Shown: positions 7,608-16,213, counted from the stretch's first letter. The stretch: DNA of 20,259 nt from Candidatus Omnitrophota bacterium (GCA_003644405.1 QNCE01000013.1:1-20259); one strand, 5' to 3'. Notes: a model not told the origin generated them from the letters alone. Translations and numbers: made by a program.

Positions 7608-9049
7608 TCTACATCAAATAAATTGCCCCTTCCTAGAAGAAAATTAGGGTCAAAATATCTTTTAAGCTCAACCATCTCCTTGATGTGAAATTTCCCATAC
7701 ATAATCTCCAGATATGATTTCTTAAGCTTGCCTATCCCATGTTCAGCAGAAACCGTACCTCCTAAACTTAATGCTTTTTTTACAATTTCTAAAATACACT
7801 CCTTAGCTTTCTGAGATTCACTATCATTCTTAGGTAAAAAGTTAAAGTGGAGATGGTTTTCTCCTATATGACCGAAATTGATATAATTTACCTTACTACA
7901 CTCTCCTATCTCTTTATAAAACCTATACATCTCTCTAAATGAGCTATCTCCTACAGCAATATCACTGGCTATCTTAACCTGGTTGTAACTTTTGAGAAAT
8001 TCATTTACTAACTGAGGTAGTTTGTGACGAAATTCATAGATTTTCTCTCTTTCTTTCTTTGTATCTCCAAACCAAGTATCATCTAAGGAAGCTCCAGAAT
8101 CTTCAATAGCTTTCATCCACAACTCCATAGTATCCTTATAATTTTCCTCTACCTCCTGCTCAAAATAAACTGCTGATTTAAATTCTTTAAGATGGGGATA
8201 TACAGCTCTTAAGAAACTTAAGGAATTCGTGTCAAAAAACTCTAAACTAGAAGGATCTAACATATCGAACTGCTTTAATTTCTTAATCTTCTCTACAAAG
8301 TTAATCGCTCTCTTTTCATCCTTAAAAAAGACTATACAGTCAAAGACATCTTGAGATGATTTTTGAACCTCTAGAGTCGCTTCAACTACTATACCTAAGG
8401 TCCCTTCACTACCAATGAATAAATCTATTAAATCCATCCCCTCTCTTACAAAGTAACCGCCAGAATGTTTAACTGGAGGCATCCTATAGGAAGGTAAGCT
8501 AAATTTAAAATCTCTTCCTTTGATAGAAAAATTAAAACTTCCTTTACAAGAAAAAGTTTTCCCTCGAGTTATCTCTAATATAGTTCCGTCTATAAGGATA
8601 ACTTTGAGCTTTTTTACATAATTTCTTATTCCTCCATATTTGAAGCCTCTCACCCCTGAAGCAGAGGTAGATATCGCTCCTCCTATAGAAGCTAATGATT
8701 CTGTGGGGGAAGATTTGAAAGTAAGATCAAATTTCTTTAGTTCACTTTCTAAATTATCTAACCTAACCCCGGGATGTAAAGTCACTAACCTCCTATCTGG
8801 ATCTATATCTTTTATTTTACTTAATTTTTCTAAGGAGAGAATAGCTCCTCCATAAGGAACACATCCGCCAACCGTTCCTGTACGTGAACCGGAACAGGTA
8901 AGGGGTATTTTCTTTTCACCACATAACCTTACAATCTTTACTACTTCTTGCTCTTCTTCGGGTAGATAAAGAAGATCAGCTTTCCCCTTAAGATTAGAAG
9001 TATCTTCAAGGTAGCTTAAAAATTCTTCCTTCCTATTTTTTACTATCAT
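7604..9049 (-). CDS. FAD-linked oxidoreductase, GlcD / D-lactate dehydrogenase type
   Basis: 481 residues from the ATG at 9049 (a TTG directly before it at 9052 is possible). N-terminal FAD_binding_4 (PCMH) domain: GSRTGTVGGCVPYGG near 55-69, PGVRLDNLE near 94-102 and GSEGTLGIVVEATL near 214-227. C-terminal FAD-oxidase_C domain: GHIGENHLHFNF near 394-405 (metal-binding histidines) and SAEHGIGKLKK near 435-445. The family oxidises D-lactate, glycolate or other D-2-hydroxyacids; the substrate is undecided. About 40 residues around 160-200 interrupt the FAD domain with extra sequence, as in some GlcD-like subfamilies. No partner Fe-S subunit (GlcF-like) is adjacent. The start abuts the stop of the outer-membrane gene. 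Confidence 0.9.
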   Translation of the reverse strand: MIVKNRKEEFLSYLEDTSNLKGKADLLYLPEEEQEVVKIVRLCGEKKIPLTCSGSRTGTVGGCVPYGGAILSLEKLSKIKDIDPDRRLVTLHPGVRLDNLESELKKFDLTFKSSPTESLASIGGAISTSASGVRGFKYGGIRNYVKKLKVILIDGTILEITRGKTFSCKGSFNFSIKGRDFKFSLPSYRMPPVKHSGGYFVREGMDLIDLFIGSEGTLGIVVEATLEVQKSSQDVFDCIVFFKDEKRAINFVEKIKKLKQFDMLDPSSLEFFDTNSLSFLRAVYPHLKEFKSAVYFEQEVEENYKDTMELWMKAIEDSGASLDDTWFGDTKKEREKIYEFRHKLPQLVNEFLKSYNQVKIASDIAVGDSSFREMYRFYKEIGECSKVNYINFGHIGENHLHFNFLPKNDSESQKAKECILEIVKKALSLGGTVSAEHGIGKLKKSYLEIMYGKFHIKEMVELKRYFDPNFLLGRGNLFDVE

Positions 9050-9052
9050 CAA

Positions 9053-9745
9053 TCAAAATTTACAGAGGAAAGAAATGGCTGCAGCTTCTTCGTCAAAGAA
9101 ATGAATTTCTAAGTTAAGATAAGTCTTTCTACTTAAAGAAATGTCTGATCCCAATACCAATCCCAAAGATTTGGTCAAATCAGATTTTTTACGTTTCCTA
9201 ATCCCATCACGCCAATGGATATAGTCCATTCTTGACCACTTTGTTCCTATATAGGGAGTAAATATATTTAAATTCTTAGAAATTAAAATAGAAAATTGCC
9301 AGTCATCTAAAACAGCTTTATTCTTTACCCCTTCAAGATAAACCTTCTTAGGATGAATACTTATGTGTTGAAAGCCTCCTACTACTTTTACCTTATCGAC
9401 AGGGTTATGATAAAGTTTGACTCTAAAACCATAACCTCCACCTAACCAAGAAGGATAGTCTATCTCATCAGAGTTTAAAGGATGCTGTTTTATAAATCCT
9501 GTTCCTCCCTTTAAATCCAAAGAAAGCCAATCAAAAACTCCATAAGATAAGAGCAAAAAATGCTGAAGACTCCTTAACTTGCCGTAAGTATCTTTAAGAT
9601 ACCGTTTAAAAACGGCGTGTGTCTGAATACCTAGAAGAAATTTGTTTCTTTTAGGTAAATAAGTTCCGTAACAAGGTGCCGAGAAGACTTTAACTCCAAT
9701 TAAGAAATTTATCCCTACCAAAATACAAAACAGAAACTTTTTCAT
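9053..9745 (-). CDS. Small outer-membrane beta-barrel protein, family not recognised
   Basis: 230 residues with a signal peptide (KKFLFCILVGINFLIGV, probable cleavage after VFSA near 23). The rest alternates short aromatic-rich strands such as LLLSYGVFDWLSLDLKGGTG, GGYGFRVKLYH and FTPYIGTKWSRMDY, and ends in Phe, as in beta-barrels inserted by BamA. About eight to ten strands would fit the length. No family name is recognised. It starts at an ATG with a modest Shine-Dalgarno (GAAAGGA). Just upstream lies a decayed copy of its own signal peptide. Translation of the FAD gene follows directly (TGA then TTG ATG). A link between a small barrel and a D-hydroxyacid dehydrogenase is not obvious. Confidence 0.75.
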   Translation of the reverse strand: MKKFLFCILVGINFLIGVKVFSAPCYGTYLPKRNKFLLGIQTHAVFKRYLKDTYGKLRSLQHFLLLSYGVFDWLSLDLKGGTGFIKQHPLNSDEIDYPSWLGGGYGFRVKLYHNPVDKVKVVGGFQHISIHPKKVYLEGVKNKAVLDDWQFSILISKNLNIFTPYIGTKWSRMDYIHWRDGIRKRKKSDLTKSLGLVLGSDISLSRKTYLNLEIHFFDEEAAAISFLCKF

Positions 9746-9795
9746 TTTTTCCTTTCTCTTAAGTACGGCGCAGAGAAAACTTTAACTCCAAATAA
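9746..9795 (-). pseudogene. Relic of a duplicated signal peptide upstream of the barrel gene
   Basis: Reading the minus strand from about 9795 gives TLFGVKVFSAPYLRERKK and then a stop. The downstream gene reads LIGVKVFSAPCYGTYL at its signal peptide end. GVKVFSAP is identical over eight residues, yet three codons differ synonymously (GTT/GTC, TCT/TCG, GCG/GCA), which means both copies were once translated and selected. The relic has no start codon; an in-frame TAA lies about seven codons upstream. This suggests a tandem paralogue lost by deletion, with the surviving gene using the promoter in front of the relic. Confidence 0.6.
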
Positions 9796-9802
9796 GGTAA
9801 AT

Positions 9803-9831
9803 AGTTTACTAAAAACTTAGAAATATGTCAA
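9803..9831 (-). promoter_or_regulatory. Promoter of the small barrel / dehydrogenase / Nudix operon
   Basis: On the minus strand TTGACA (9831-9826), a 17-base spacer, then TAAACT (9808-9803). Transcription would start near 9796, giving a leader of about 50 bases that includes the signal-peptide relic. Confidence 0.6.
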
Positions 9832-9845
9832 ATTACTGGTAAGTT

Positions 9846-9861
9846 GCATAGTGTCAACAAA
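9846..9861. repeat. 16-base repeat, copy 1 (candidate solo insertion-sequence terminus)
   Basis: GCATAGTGTCAACAAA occurs here and, identically and in the same orientation, at 19918-19933. The second copy lies beside a transposase remnant. The minus strand reads TTTGTTGACACTATGC and so contains a consensus TTGACA pointing to the barrel gene. A looser match, ATAGTGTCTAAC, lies at 10014-10025. Confidence 0.6.
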
Positions 9862-10165
9862 GGAGAATAAACTAGCCTTTTCTTTCAATTCCTTGACCAT
9901 CTGCTTTATTTACTTCTTAAAATTTCTTAAAATCCTGCAGAATACTTCTTTTGGTAAAAAATCCTTAAAAATTGTCTTTTTTATTCAGATTATTAAAATT
10001 TTATACAGAATTTATAGTGTCTAACTACTGAATAGTTTTTGGATGTTTTTTAGTTATGCGGAGGAAAGGTTAAAATAGATTTTGAAATTTCTATTCAGGG
10101 AGAGATGATTCCTTAAAAGATTTATCCTCATATCATCTGACGAAAGTCTAAATAAGATGACTTCA
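9862..10165. other. Non-coding stretch, probable decayed insertion debris
   Basis: About 300 bases with no credible gene on either strand. In one minus-strand frame next to the repeat, the peptide IKQMVKELKEKASLF can be read. It weakly resembles the IKRMIKLIDKM end of the transposase remnant at the right edge, so this may be the wreck of a related element. A third, imperfect copy of the repeat core is at 10014-10025. No terminator with a T-tract was seen for apgM. Confidence 0.35.
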
Positions 10166-11437
10166 TTATTTGGCAAATTCTGTAAGTTTATAGATTAACT
10201 CTTTTCCCAGAAATTGACCCAAAGCCCCTTTCTTTGCCTCCGTTTCACCAAAAGAAACTGTAGAATCCTTCTCCTTCCCATAGACCAACACCGGAACAGG
10301 ATCGGCAGAATGAGCCTTCAGCTGGCAAGGAGTAGAATGGTCTCCTGTAACACAAATAATACAGGTATTTTTATCTATCCTATCAAGTAAAGTTTTAAAA
10401 AAATATTTATCAATTAGTTCAATTATCTCTTTCTTCTTCAAAAAGTCTCCATCATGTGCGGGTTCATCTGGTCCCTTTATGTGAATGTAAAGAGCATCAA
10501 ATTTCTGAATATTCTCCGAAGCTAAATTCGCCCAGAGAGTATAGTCATTTTTTAAATCTCCTGAAGGAAGAGGAACATCTACCACATCCATACCACATAG
10601 CAAAGCAATTCCTTTTTCTACTGGCATCTGAACAAAACAAGCAAATTTAAGAGAAGTTAGTTCTTCTATGGGTTTAAATTTTGGTAAACTGCTTCCAGCA
10701 TCCCGAGAGAGAATAACATTTGCAGGTAATAATCCCTTTTTTCTTCTTTCTATATTTATTGATGAATTCTCTAAGACTTTCATTGATTTTTCTGTAAATT
10801 CATTAACTAATTTGGCTGCTAACTGTGCTCCTTTATCTTCTTCATAACCAGGCATAGGCTTTGCAGAGGTAAGGTATGGAGAAAATTTCTCTAAAGCAAC
10901 CCCAAAAACTCCTTCTCTTCCATAAGCAGGATCAGTATTAGTAATGAATCCACTTAAATCTTTATTCCTCTTAATCACCAAGATTCCTCTATGACCCACC
11001 GTACTTTTGAATATAAATTCTGCATCTTCTAACTTTACTTTTTGGTTAATTTCTTCTGCTAAAGATTTCGCTTCTTCGCTAGAAAGCGATCGCCCTACTC
11101 TACGATCGAGAATTTTTCTAGAGGTAATCTCTACAGTAGCAAAGTTTACTCTTAAACCTAAATCACCATCGTCTATCTTAACTCCACTAGCGTAAGCTTC
11201 AAGAGGACCTCTGCCGGTATAAGTTTTTTGGGCATCGTAGCCCAAAAGAGAAATAACAGCAATATCAGATTCGGGGGCAACCCCCTTATCTACAGGGTAA
11301 ATTACTCCTTGCATTCCCTCTTTAGCTAAATAATCCATACAAGGAGTAGAAGCACTCTCTAAAGGAGTCTTATCTTGCAACTCAGAAATAGGTAAGTCCC
11401 CTACACCATCCAAAACAATGTAAAAAATCTTCTTCAT
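10166..11437 (-). CDS. apgM: 2,3-bisphosphoglycerate-independent phosphoglycerate mutase, archaeal type
   Basis: 423 residues, as expected for ApgM (shorter than the roughly 510-residue GpmI). It interconverts 3- and 2-phosphoglycerate in glycolysis/gluconeogenesis. Alkaline-phosphatase-superfamily metal ligands and the active serine are visible: LDGVGD (9-14), PESDIAVISLLGYD with Ser57, KGPDEPAHDGD (321-331) with Asp324 and His328, TGDHSTP (365-371) with Asp366 and His367, and His376 in KAHSADPVPVL. The ATG at 11437 has a strong Shine-Dalgarno (AAGGAGG). It follows nrdJ by 77 bases and probably has its own promoter. The archaeal-type enzyme is known in several deep-branching bacteria. Confidence 0.95.
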   Translation of the reverse strand: MKKIFYIVLDGVGDLPISELQDKTPLESASTPCMDYLAKEGMQGVIYPVDKGVAPESDIAVISLLGYDAQKTYTGRGPLEAYASGVKIDDGDLGLRVNFATVEITSRKILDRRVGRSLSSEEAKSLAEEINQKVKLEDAEFIFKSTVGHRGILVIKRNKDLSGFITNTDPAYGREGVFGVALEKFSPYLTSAKPMPGYEEDKGAQLAAKLVNEFTEKSMKVLENSSINIERRKKGLLPANVILSRDAGSSLPKFKPIEELTSLKFACFVQMPVEKGIALLCGMDVVDVPLPSGDLKNDYTLWANLASENIQKFDALYIHIKGPDEPAHDGDFLKKKEIIELIDKYFFKTLLDRIDKNTCIICVTGDHSTPCQLKAHSADPVPVLVYGKEKDSTVSFGETEAKKGALGQFLGKELIYKLTEFAK

Positions 11438-11470
11438 CAGCTTGCCTCCTTATTTCTTTAAAATTTAGTG

Positions 11471-11476
11471 ATTATA
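11471..11476 (-). promoter_or_regulatory. Perfect -10 box upstream of apgM
   Basis: TATAAT on the minus strand, 33 bases before the apgM ATG. No convincing -35 is seen at 16-18 bases (the hexamer there is TATTTA-like), so this is a weak promoter call in an AT-rich gap. Confidence 0.35.
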
Positions 11477-11514
11477 TTTAGTTTAGAAAAATTTAAATAT
11501 GCCTCTTAAGAGTA

Positions 11515-13794
11515 TCAACATTTGGAATACCCGCAACTGTCACAGATTACACAACCTTCTTGATGCCGCAAAGCAGACCCACATTCAGGACAAACTCCAA
11601 TAACAGTAGATAATAAGTCTGACTTATCAAAAGACGAGGTAGTTAGCTTTGCTCCCACTGGTTGAGATATAGATATCTTTGCTTCTACTAACTTTTTCTG
11701 ATCCGCAGCTCTTTTTTCTAAAACTCGAGCAATAGCATCAGCGCAAGAAAAAATTCTTTTTCCATTAGCCCAATTAGGCGAAGGACATCTTATTCCTTTT
11801 AGTTGCTCAATAATAACCTTTACATCTACTCCCCCTCTTAAAGCTAAAGAGATAAGTCTCCCGATAGCTTCCAATTGAGAAGCAGCGCACCCTCCTGCCT
11901 TACCCATCTGAGTAAAAACTTCAAACAAATTACCTTCGTTATCTTGATTAACCGTAACGTAAAGATTTCCACATCCCGTAGTAATCTTGGTAGTAGTCCC
12001 TATAATTACCTCTGGGCGAGGTTTGAGTTGAGTTACTACAACTTTAGAAGAAACTTTTTCTTCCTTCTCTTTTTCTACAGTTAAAACTTGAACTTTTCTT
12101 GAACCATCTCTATAAACAGTAATACCTTTACATCCTAACTTATAAGCGGATAAGAATGCTTCTTTTACATCCTCTATTTTAGCTTTATTAGAAAGATTTA
12201 TAGTCTTAGAAACAGCATTATCGGTAAACTCTTGAAAAGCTGCTTGCATCTTCACATGAGTAATAGGTTCTATCTCTAAAGCAGTCTTAAATATCTCTTT
12301 CACATCTTGAGGAATTTCTTCCATCCTCTGAATACTCTCTCCCTTAGCTATCTTCTCCATTAAATCTTGTGAGTAAAATCCCCCTCTTCTAGCAATATAT
12401 TCAAAACTAGGTTCTATTTCCATGAGCTTCTCTCCGTCTAAAACATTTCTAAAGTAGACCAGAGAATAAAAAGGTTCAATCCCCGTAGAGGTAGGACCAG
12501 CAATAATGCTTATTGAACCGGTAGGAGCGATAGTAGTTAAAGTGGCATTTCTAATCTTTATGCCTCGTTTTTCCCAAATGCTCCCCCGCCACGCAGGAAA
12601 AACACCTCTTTCTCGAGCAAGAAGAATAGAAGTTTCCTTAGCATTCTCATAGATAAACTTCATAAGTCTTCTTGCTAACTCTAAAGCTTGAGGACTATCG
12701 TAGGGAATACCTAAGAACCCCAACATTGTTGCCCAACCCATTACTCCTAATCCAATCTTTCTAGTTTTCAAAGTATTCTCTTTTATTTGAGGAAGAGGAA
12801 ATTTGTTAGCATCTATAACATTGTCTAAAAATCTAGTAGCTAGCCGAGTAATCTTAGAAAGCTTTCCCCAATCAATTTGGAAATCTTCTTCTTCCCTCTT
12901 AACCATCTTAGCTAAATTTATCGAACCAAGATTACAACTCTCGTAGGGCAATAGGGGTTGTTCTCCACAGGGATTGGTAGACTCAATCTCTCCTAAGTGA
13001 AGAGTGGGATTAAATTTATTAACTCTATCTATAAAGACAATTCCTGGCTCTCCATTTTTCCAAGCACAAGTAGCTATCAGATCAAATACTTCTTTTGCAT
13101 TTAATCTCCCTTTAACCTCCTTGGTATGAGGATCGATTAAGTTGTATTCTCCACTTTTAAATACTTTCTCCATAAATTCATCAGTAACTGCTACCGAGAT
13201 ATTAAAATTAGAAATTTCTCCTTCTTTTTCTTTACACTTAATAAACTCTAATATATCAGGGTGATCAACTCTTAAAATCCCCATATTAGCACCTCGTCGA
13301 GTTCCCCCTTGCTTTACCGCCTGAGTTGCAGAATCAAACACTCTCATAAAAGAAACTGGTCCAGAGGCAACCCCTCCTGTGCTTCTTACTACACTATTCT
13401 TAGAGCGTAATCTAGAAAAACTAAAACCTGTACCACCTCCTGTCTTATGAATTAAAGCAGTTGCTTTTATAGCATCAAAAATTGATTCCATAGAATCCTC
13501 TACAGGCACAACAAAGCAAGCAGAAAGTTGACCCAGTTCTTTCCCTGCATTCATAAGGGTAGGAGAGTTAGGCATAAACTCCAAATTTGCCATCATATCA
13601 AAAAAAGCTTGCTCTATCTCTTTTACTACTTCTTTGCTAGCTCCGTACCTTTTCTCCACCTCTGCAATTGCTCTAGCTACCCTTGCTACTAACTGATAGG
13701 GGGTTTCTATCACCCTTCCTTCTTTATCTTTCTTAAGATACCGTTTTTTTAAAACTAATAAAGCATTGGGAGAAAAATTAAGCGTATCGTTCAT
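11515..13794 (-). CDS. nrdJ: Adenosylcobalamin-dependent (class II) ribonucleotide reductase
   Basis: 759 residues. It reduces ribonucleotides to deoxyribonucleotides with a B12-generated thiyl radical and needs no oxygen. The fold is recognised by MPNSPTLMNAG (74-84), the redox cysteine in LSACFV (Cys93), the radical site NPCGE (274-278; Asn274, Cys276, Glu278), the partner cysteine in ESCNLGSINL (Cys287) and the phosphate loop TIAPTGSISI (421-430). After the catalytic domain comes a TSCPD-like domain (from about 605, TGCGNLYVTV) and a C-terminal cysteine cluster (Cys735, 738, 748, 751, 754, 759), which is zinc-binding or delivers electrons. The ATG has a Shine-Dalgarno (AAGGAG). Two probable NrdR boxes lie upstream. 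Confidence 0.96.
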   Translation of the reverse strand: MNDTLNFSPNALLVLKKRYLKKDKEGRVIETPYQLVARVARAIAEVEKRYGASKEVVKEIEQAFFDMMANLEFMPNSPTLMNAGKELGQLSACFVVPVEDSMESIFDAIKATALIHKTGGGTGFSFSRLRSKNSVVRSTGGVASGPVSFMRVFDSATQAVKQGGTRRGANMGILRVDHPDILEFIKCKEKEGEISNFNISVAVTDEFMEKVFKSGEYNLIDPHTKEVKGRLNAKEVFDLIATCAWKNGEPGIVFIDRVNKFNPTLHLGEIESTNPCGEQPLLPYESCNLGSINLAKMVKREEEDFQIDWGKLSKITRLATRFLDNVIDANKFPLPQIKENTLKTRKIGLGVMGWATMLGFLGIPYDSPQALELARRLMKFIYENAKETSILLARERGVFPAWRGSIWEKRGIKIRNATLTTIAPTGSISIIAGPTSTGIEPFYSLVYFRNVLDGEKLMEIEPSFEYIARRGGFYSQDLMEKIAKGESIQRMEEIPQDVKEIFKTALEIEPITHVKMQAAFQEFTDNAVSKTINLSNKAKIEDVKEAFLSAYKLGCKGITVYRDGSRKVQVLTVEKEKEEKVSSKVVVTQLKPRPEVIIGTTTKITTGCGNLYVTVNQDNEGNLFEVFTQMGKAGGCAASQLEAIGRLISLALRGGVDVKVIIEQLKGIRCPSPNWANGKRIFSCADAIARVLEKRAADQKKLVEAKISISQPVGAKLTTSSFDKSDLLSTVIGVCPECGSALRHQEGCVICDSCGYSKC

Positions 13795-13835
13795 TTTGAC
13801 TCCTTTCTCTTAAAATTCAAAATGGAACAATTTCT

Positions 13836-13863
13836 AATTTACCACCAAATAGCGAAATGTCAA
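13836..13863 (-). promoter_or_regulatory. Promoter of nrdJ
   Basis: Minus strand TTGACA (13863-13858), a 16-base spacer, TAAATT (13841-13836), leader of about 35 bases to the ATG at 13794. A second possible promoter lies inside the NrdR boxes: TTGTAT, 17 bases, TACTAT. Confidence 0.55.
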
Positions 13864-13869
13864 GGAAAA

Positions 13870-13917
13870 ATACTATATATAGTAGTATCTCTCTAAATAG
13901 GATACAAAATATAGAAA
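13870..13917. promoter_or_regulatory. Tandem NrdR boxes upstream of nrdJ
   Basis: Box 1 (13870-13885) contains the perfect 14-base palindrome TACTATATATAGTA (13871-13884). Its core CTATATATAG matches all ten positions of the published NrdR core CWATATATWG. Box 2 (13902-13917) has core CAAAATATAG (13905-13914), nine of ten. The cores start 32 bases apart, about three helical turns, the spacing known for NrdR box pairs. NrdR is an ATP/dATP-sensing repressor of ribonucleotide reductase genes. No nrdR gene lies in this window. The boxes end about six bases upstream of the proposed -35. Confidence 0.75.
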
Positions 13918-13949
13918 AAGAGGGGGGTAAGAAAACATTTTTTACCCCA
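13915..13949 (-). terminator. Rho-independent terminator after the LacI-type gene
   Basis: GGGGTAA (13924-13930) pairs with TTACCCC (13942-13948). Four inner A-T pairs extend the stem past a bulged G. On the minus strand the hairpin is followed by CCTC and then TTTTT (13920-13916 region). It lies 29 bases beyond the LacI-type stop codon and separates that operon from nrdJ. Confidence 0.8.
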
Positions 13950-13976
13950 ATTTTAAAAGAACCGAATCAATATCAA

Positions 13977-14984
13977 TCAACTTCTCTTGAAGGGAGCAAC
14001 GCTCTCTCTTATTATTAACTGAGGAGAGAGCACTAGTCTCTTTATATTTTCTTTTTTCTTCTCTATTTGTTCTTTCAAAACATCTACTCCTAAGGAAGCC
14101 ATTTCTTTTAAAGGTTGTCTTACTGTAGAAAGTTTAATCTCACCTTGAATGCATAAAGGATTATCGTCAAAGCCAATAACTGAAAGTTGTTCAGGAATCT
14201 TTATTTTATAGCGATTAGCGAAATTAAGCACCTCCTCAGCCATCTCATCGCTAGCAGCAAACACAGCTGTAGGAGGACTAGAAGTATCGAAAAGTTCTTC
14301 TAGGCACCTTCTTGCCTCTAGATAGGAAAAATTTGCCACTTTTATATACTTATCGCTAACTTTGATCTTATTCTCTATCAACGCAGATTTATAACCCTCT
14401 ATCCTTTCCTGAGCACATTGAACTCTCAAATCACCAGCAAGATGAGCGATTCGTTTATGCCTTTGAGTTATTAAATATTCTGTAGCTTGATAGGCGCCTC
14501 TAAAATTATCTACTGCCACAAAACTAACATCGAGCTCCTCCACTTTCTTATTTATCACTACACAAGGTAACTTTTCTTTTAATATTCTTTTTAACTGCTC
14601 CTGGTTAGCAATAACATCGGCAAAAATAACACCATCTACTAAAGATATATTGAATCTATCCTTAGTCCAGAATATGTGGAGATAAAGGTCTATGTTTTTT
14701 CTCTCTAAACTAAATCCTACTCCCTTTATTAACTCCAGAGCGTAAAAAGAGTTAAATATCCCTTCGTATCCCGGAATAATTAATCCATAAACTCCTAATT
14801 TTCCCCCTGCTAATTTGCGAGCATAAACAAAAGGTTGGTAATGCAACTTCTTTATAACTTTCTCCAGCTTTTTCCTATTCTTCTCTTTTACAGAAAAAGG
14901 ATTAGATAAAAAGCGGGAGACAGTAGCGATAGATACCCCTGCTTGGCGGGCTACTTCATTTATAGTAACTTTTGATGAAGACAC
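13977..14984 (-). CDS. LacI-family transcriptional regulator
   Basis: 335 residues, typical LacI/GalR length. The N-terminal helix-turn-helix is at 7-27 (INEVARQAGVSIATVSRFLS), followed by the hinge helix (YQPFVYARKLAGG, 49-61) with the minor-groove leucine. The usual Asn of YxPN is Phe52. A sugar-binding PBP-like domain spans about 63-330, with IEGYKSAL (195-202), VFAASDEMAEEVL (241-253), SVIGFDDNP (268-276) and STVRQP (286-291). The start is a GTG at 14984, 17 bases after the coiled-coil gene, with a weak Shine-Dalgarno. It is the last gene before a strong terminator. It probably controls this operon or a sugar-uptake regulon; the effector is unknown and no clear operator was seen. Confidence 0.92.
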   Translation of the reverse strand: MSSSKVTINEVARQAGVSIATVSRFLSNPFSVKEKNRKKLEKVIKKLHYQPFVYARKLAGGKLGVYGLIIPGYEGIFNSFYALELIKGVGFSLERKNIDLYLHIFWTKDRFNISLVDGVIFADVIANQEQLKRILKEKLPCVVINKKVEELDVSFVAVDNFRGAYQATEYLITQRHKRIAHLAGDLRVQCAQERIEGYKSALIENKIKVSDKYIKVANFSYLEARRCLEELFDTSSPPTAVFAASDEMAEEVLNFANRYKIKIPEQLSVIGFDDNPLCIQGEIKLSTVRQPLKEMASLGVDVLKEQIEKKKENIKRLVLSPQLIIRESVAPFKRS

Positions 14985-15001
14985 AGAATTTTCTTCGTCT
15001 T

Positions 15002-16195
15002 TTATTTAGAAACTACTAAATCACCCTCTTTAAGAGAGTATCCTTTAACTACATCTTTAATATCTGCGGCAGAAATCTCCTCTCTTGCCTCCACCACCTC
15101 TATGCTTCCTATCAAGGACTTACCCCTAAATACATCGAACTTACTTCCTACTTTTACTCCTGAACTCTGTCCTAGATCAATCACCACAAATCTCTCTTTT
15201 TCATTTACAGCAAGAATAGAACCCTTAAGAGGGGAAAATGTGCTGGGCACAGAAGAACTAACTTGAGCCTGCGATACCTTTTCTTTAGTGCTACTATCTT
15301 TAGGTTTTACTACAATGGGAGGAAGTTGTACTGCGGGCTCTTCTTCCTTGGTTCCCTTTAAAGCTCTAGCTAACTCCTCCTTTAGTTGTTGAAACATTAA
15401 AGACTTTTCTTTTAAAATTTTCTCTACTTGAGAAACTCTCTTTTCTAAATCTACTTTCTCATTCATAGCTTCTTTAAGTCTATTCTGAATCTGAAGTTGT
15501 TCTTCTCTCGCTAGAACTATCTCCTGCTTAAGATCCATATTTTCCTTTCTCAACTTAGCTAATTCCTTAGATATTGTCTGACGAGCTTCTCGTTCATTTA
15601 CTAAATCTTTACTCATCACCTGAAGTGTTCTTTCCTTAAAAGCTAACTCATTCTCTAATTTCTCTTTGTCTTGGATGAGTTGATCCAACTTGATACTTAA
15701 CTCTTTGTTTTCTTTAACTAATTTGTTTATCTCTGCTTTGGCATCAAGGAGTCCTTTATTTAACTTTTCTAACTTAACCTGAAGCTCTGCTTTTTCTCTT
15801 ACTACATCTTCCCAGTGCTGAGGTATCTGTTGAGGTATTTTTTTTGTAGATACTTCTCTTTGAGGTAATTGTTCTAATTTCTTCTCTAAAATTTCCTTTT
15901 CTCTCTTTATCATCTCATATCTATCTCTTAAAAATTCTTTCTCTCTCTCTACTCTAGAAAGTTCTGCTTGAATATTTCTCCATCTTTCCTCTAACTTCTT
16001 CGCTCTATTATCCAGTTGAGCATTTTCTTCTAAAAGTTCTTTCTTTTCTTGAGACAACTTAGCAATGTCCTCTTCTAAACCTCTGTTCTTCTCAAAGAGC
16101 TTCTGTGCCTGTGAGTAAAATTTCATAGCAATAAAGCCACTTACCAATAATAAGATAAGAAGGATTATCAAAGGTACATTCCTCTTTATTTCCAT
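15002..16195 (-). CDS. Membrane-anchored coiled-coil protein with C-terminal beta-barrel domain
   Basis: 397 residues. One membrane anchor (7-24, VPLIILLILLLVSGFIAM) is followed by long heptad-rich, Lys/Glu-rich coiled coils at about 27-110 and 128-282, separated by a Pro/Gln break. A low-complexity linker (283-322) leads to a small beta-rich domain at 323-397 (SILAVNEKERFVVIDLGQSSGVKVGSKFDVFRG... read with breaks). That domain resembles the SH3-like C-terminal domain of FlgT-type and similar envelope proteins. It probably spans the periplasm from the inner membrane. A strong Shine-Dalgarno (AAGGAGGG) precedes the ATG. No precise family is recognised. Neighbours suggest a structural envelope role. 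Confidence 0.85.
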   Translation of the reverse strand: MEIKRNVPLIILLILLLVSGFIAMKFYSQAQKLFEKNRGLEEDIAKLSQEKKELLEENAQLDNRAKKLEERWRNIQAELSRVEREKEFLRDRYEMIKREKEILEKKLEQLPQREVSTKKIPQQIPQHWEDVVREKAELQVKLEKLNKGLLDAKAEINKLVKENKELSIKLDQLIQDKEKLENELAFKERTLQVMSKDLVNEREARQTISKELAKLRKENMDLKQEIVLAREEQLQIQNRLKEAMNEKVDLEKRVSQVEKILKEKSLMFQQLKEELARALKGTKEEEPAVQLPPIVVKPKDSSTKEKVSQAQVSSSVPSTFSPLKGSILAVNEKERFVVIDLGQSSGVKVGSKFDVFRGKSLIGSIEVVEAREEISAADIKDVVKGYSLKEGDLVVSK

Positions 16196-16213
16196 TATCT
16201 CCCTCCTTCCTTT

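Noticed and set aside
10115..10160. Terminator for apgM (TCATCT...AGATGA)
   Set aside because: Six-base stem with a 16-base loop and no T-tract on the minus strand.
11875..12084. Plus-strand ORF inside nrdJ
   Set aside because: It is antisense to the conserved C-terminal part of the reductase and has no recognisable features of its own.
13795..13976. Cobalamin riboswitch upstream of the B12-dependent reductase
   Set aside because: The gap is too short and taken up by NrdR boxes, a promoter and a terminator; no B12-box-like sequence is seen.
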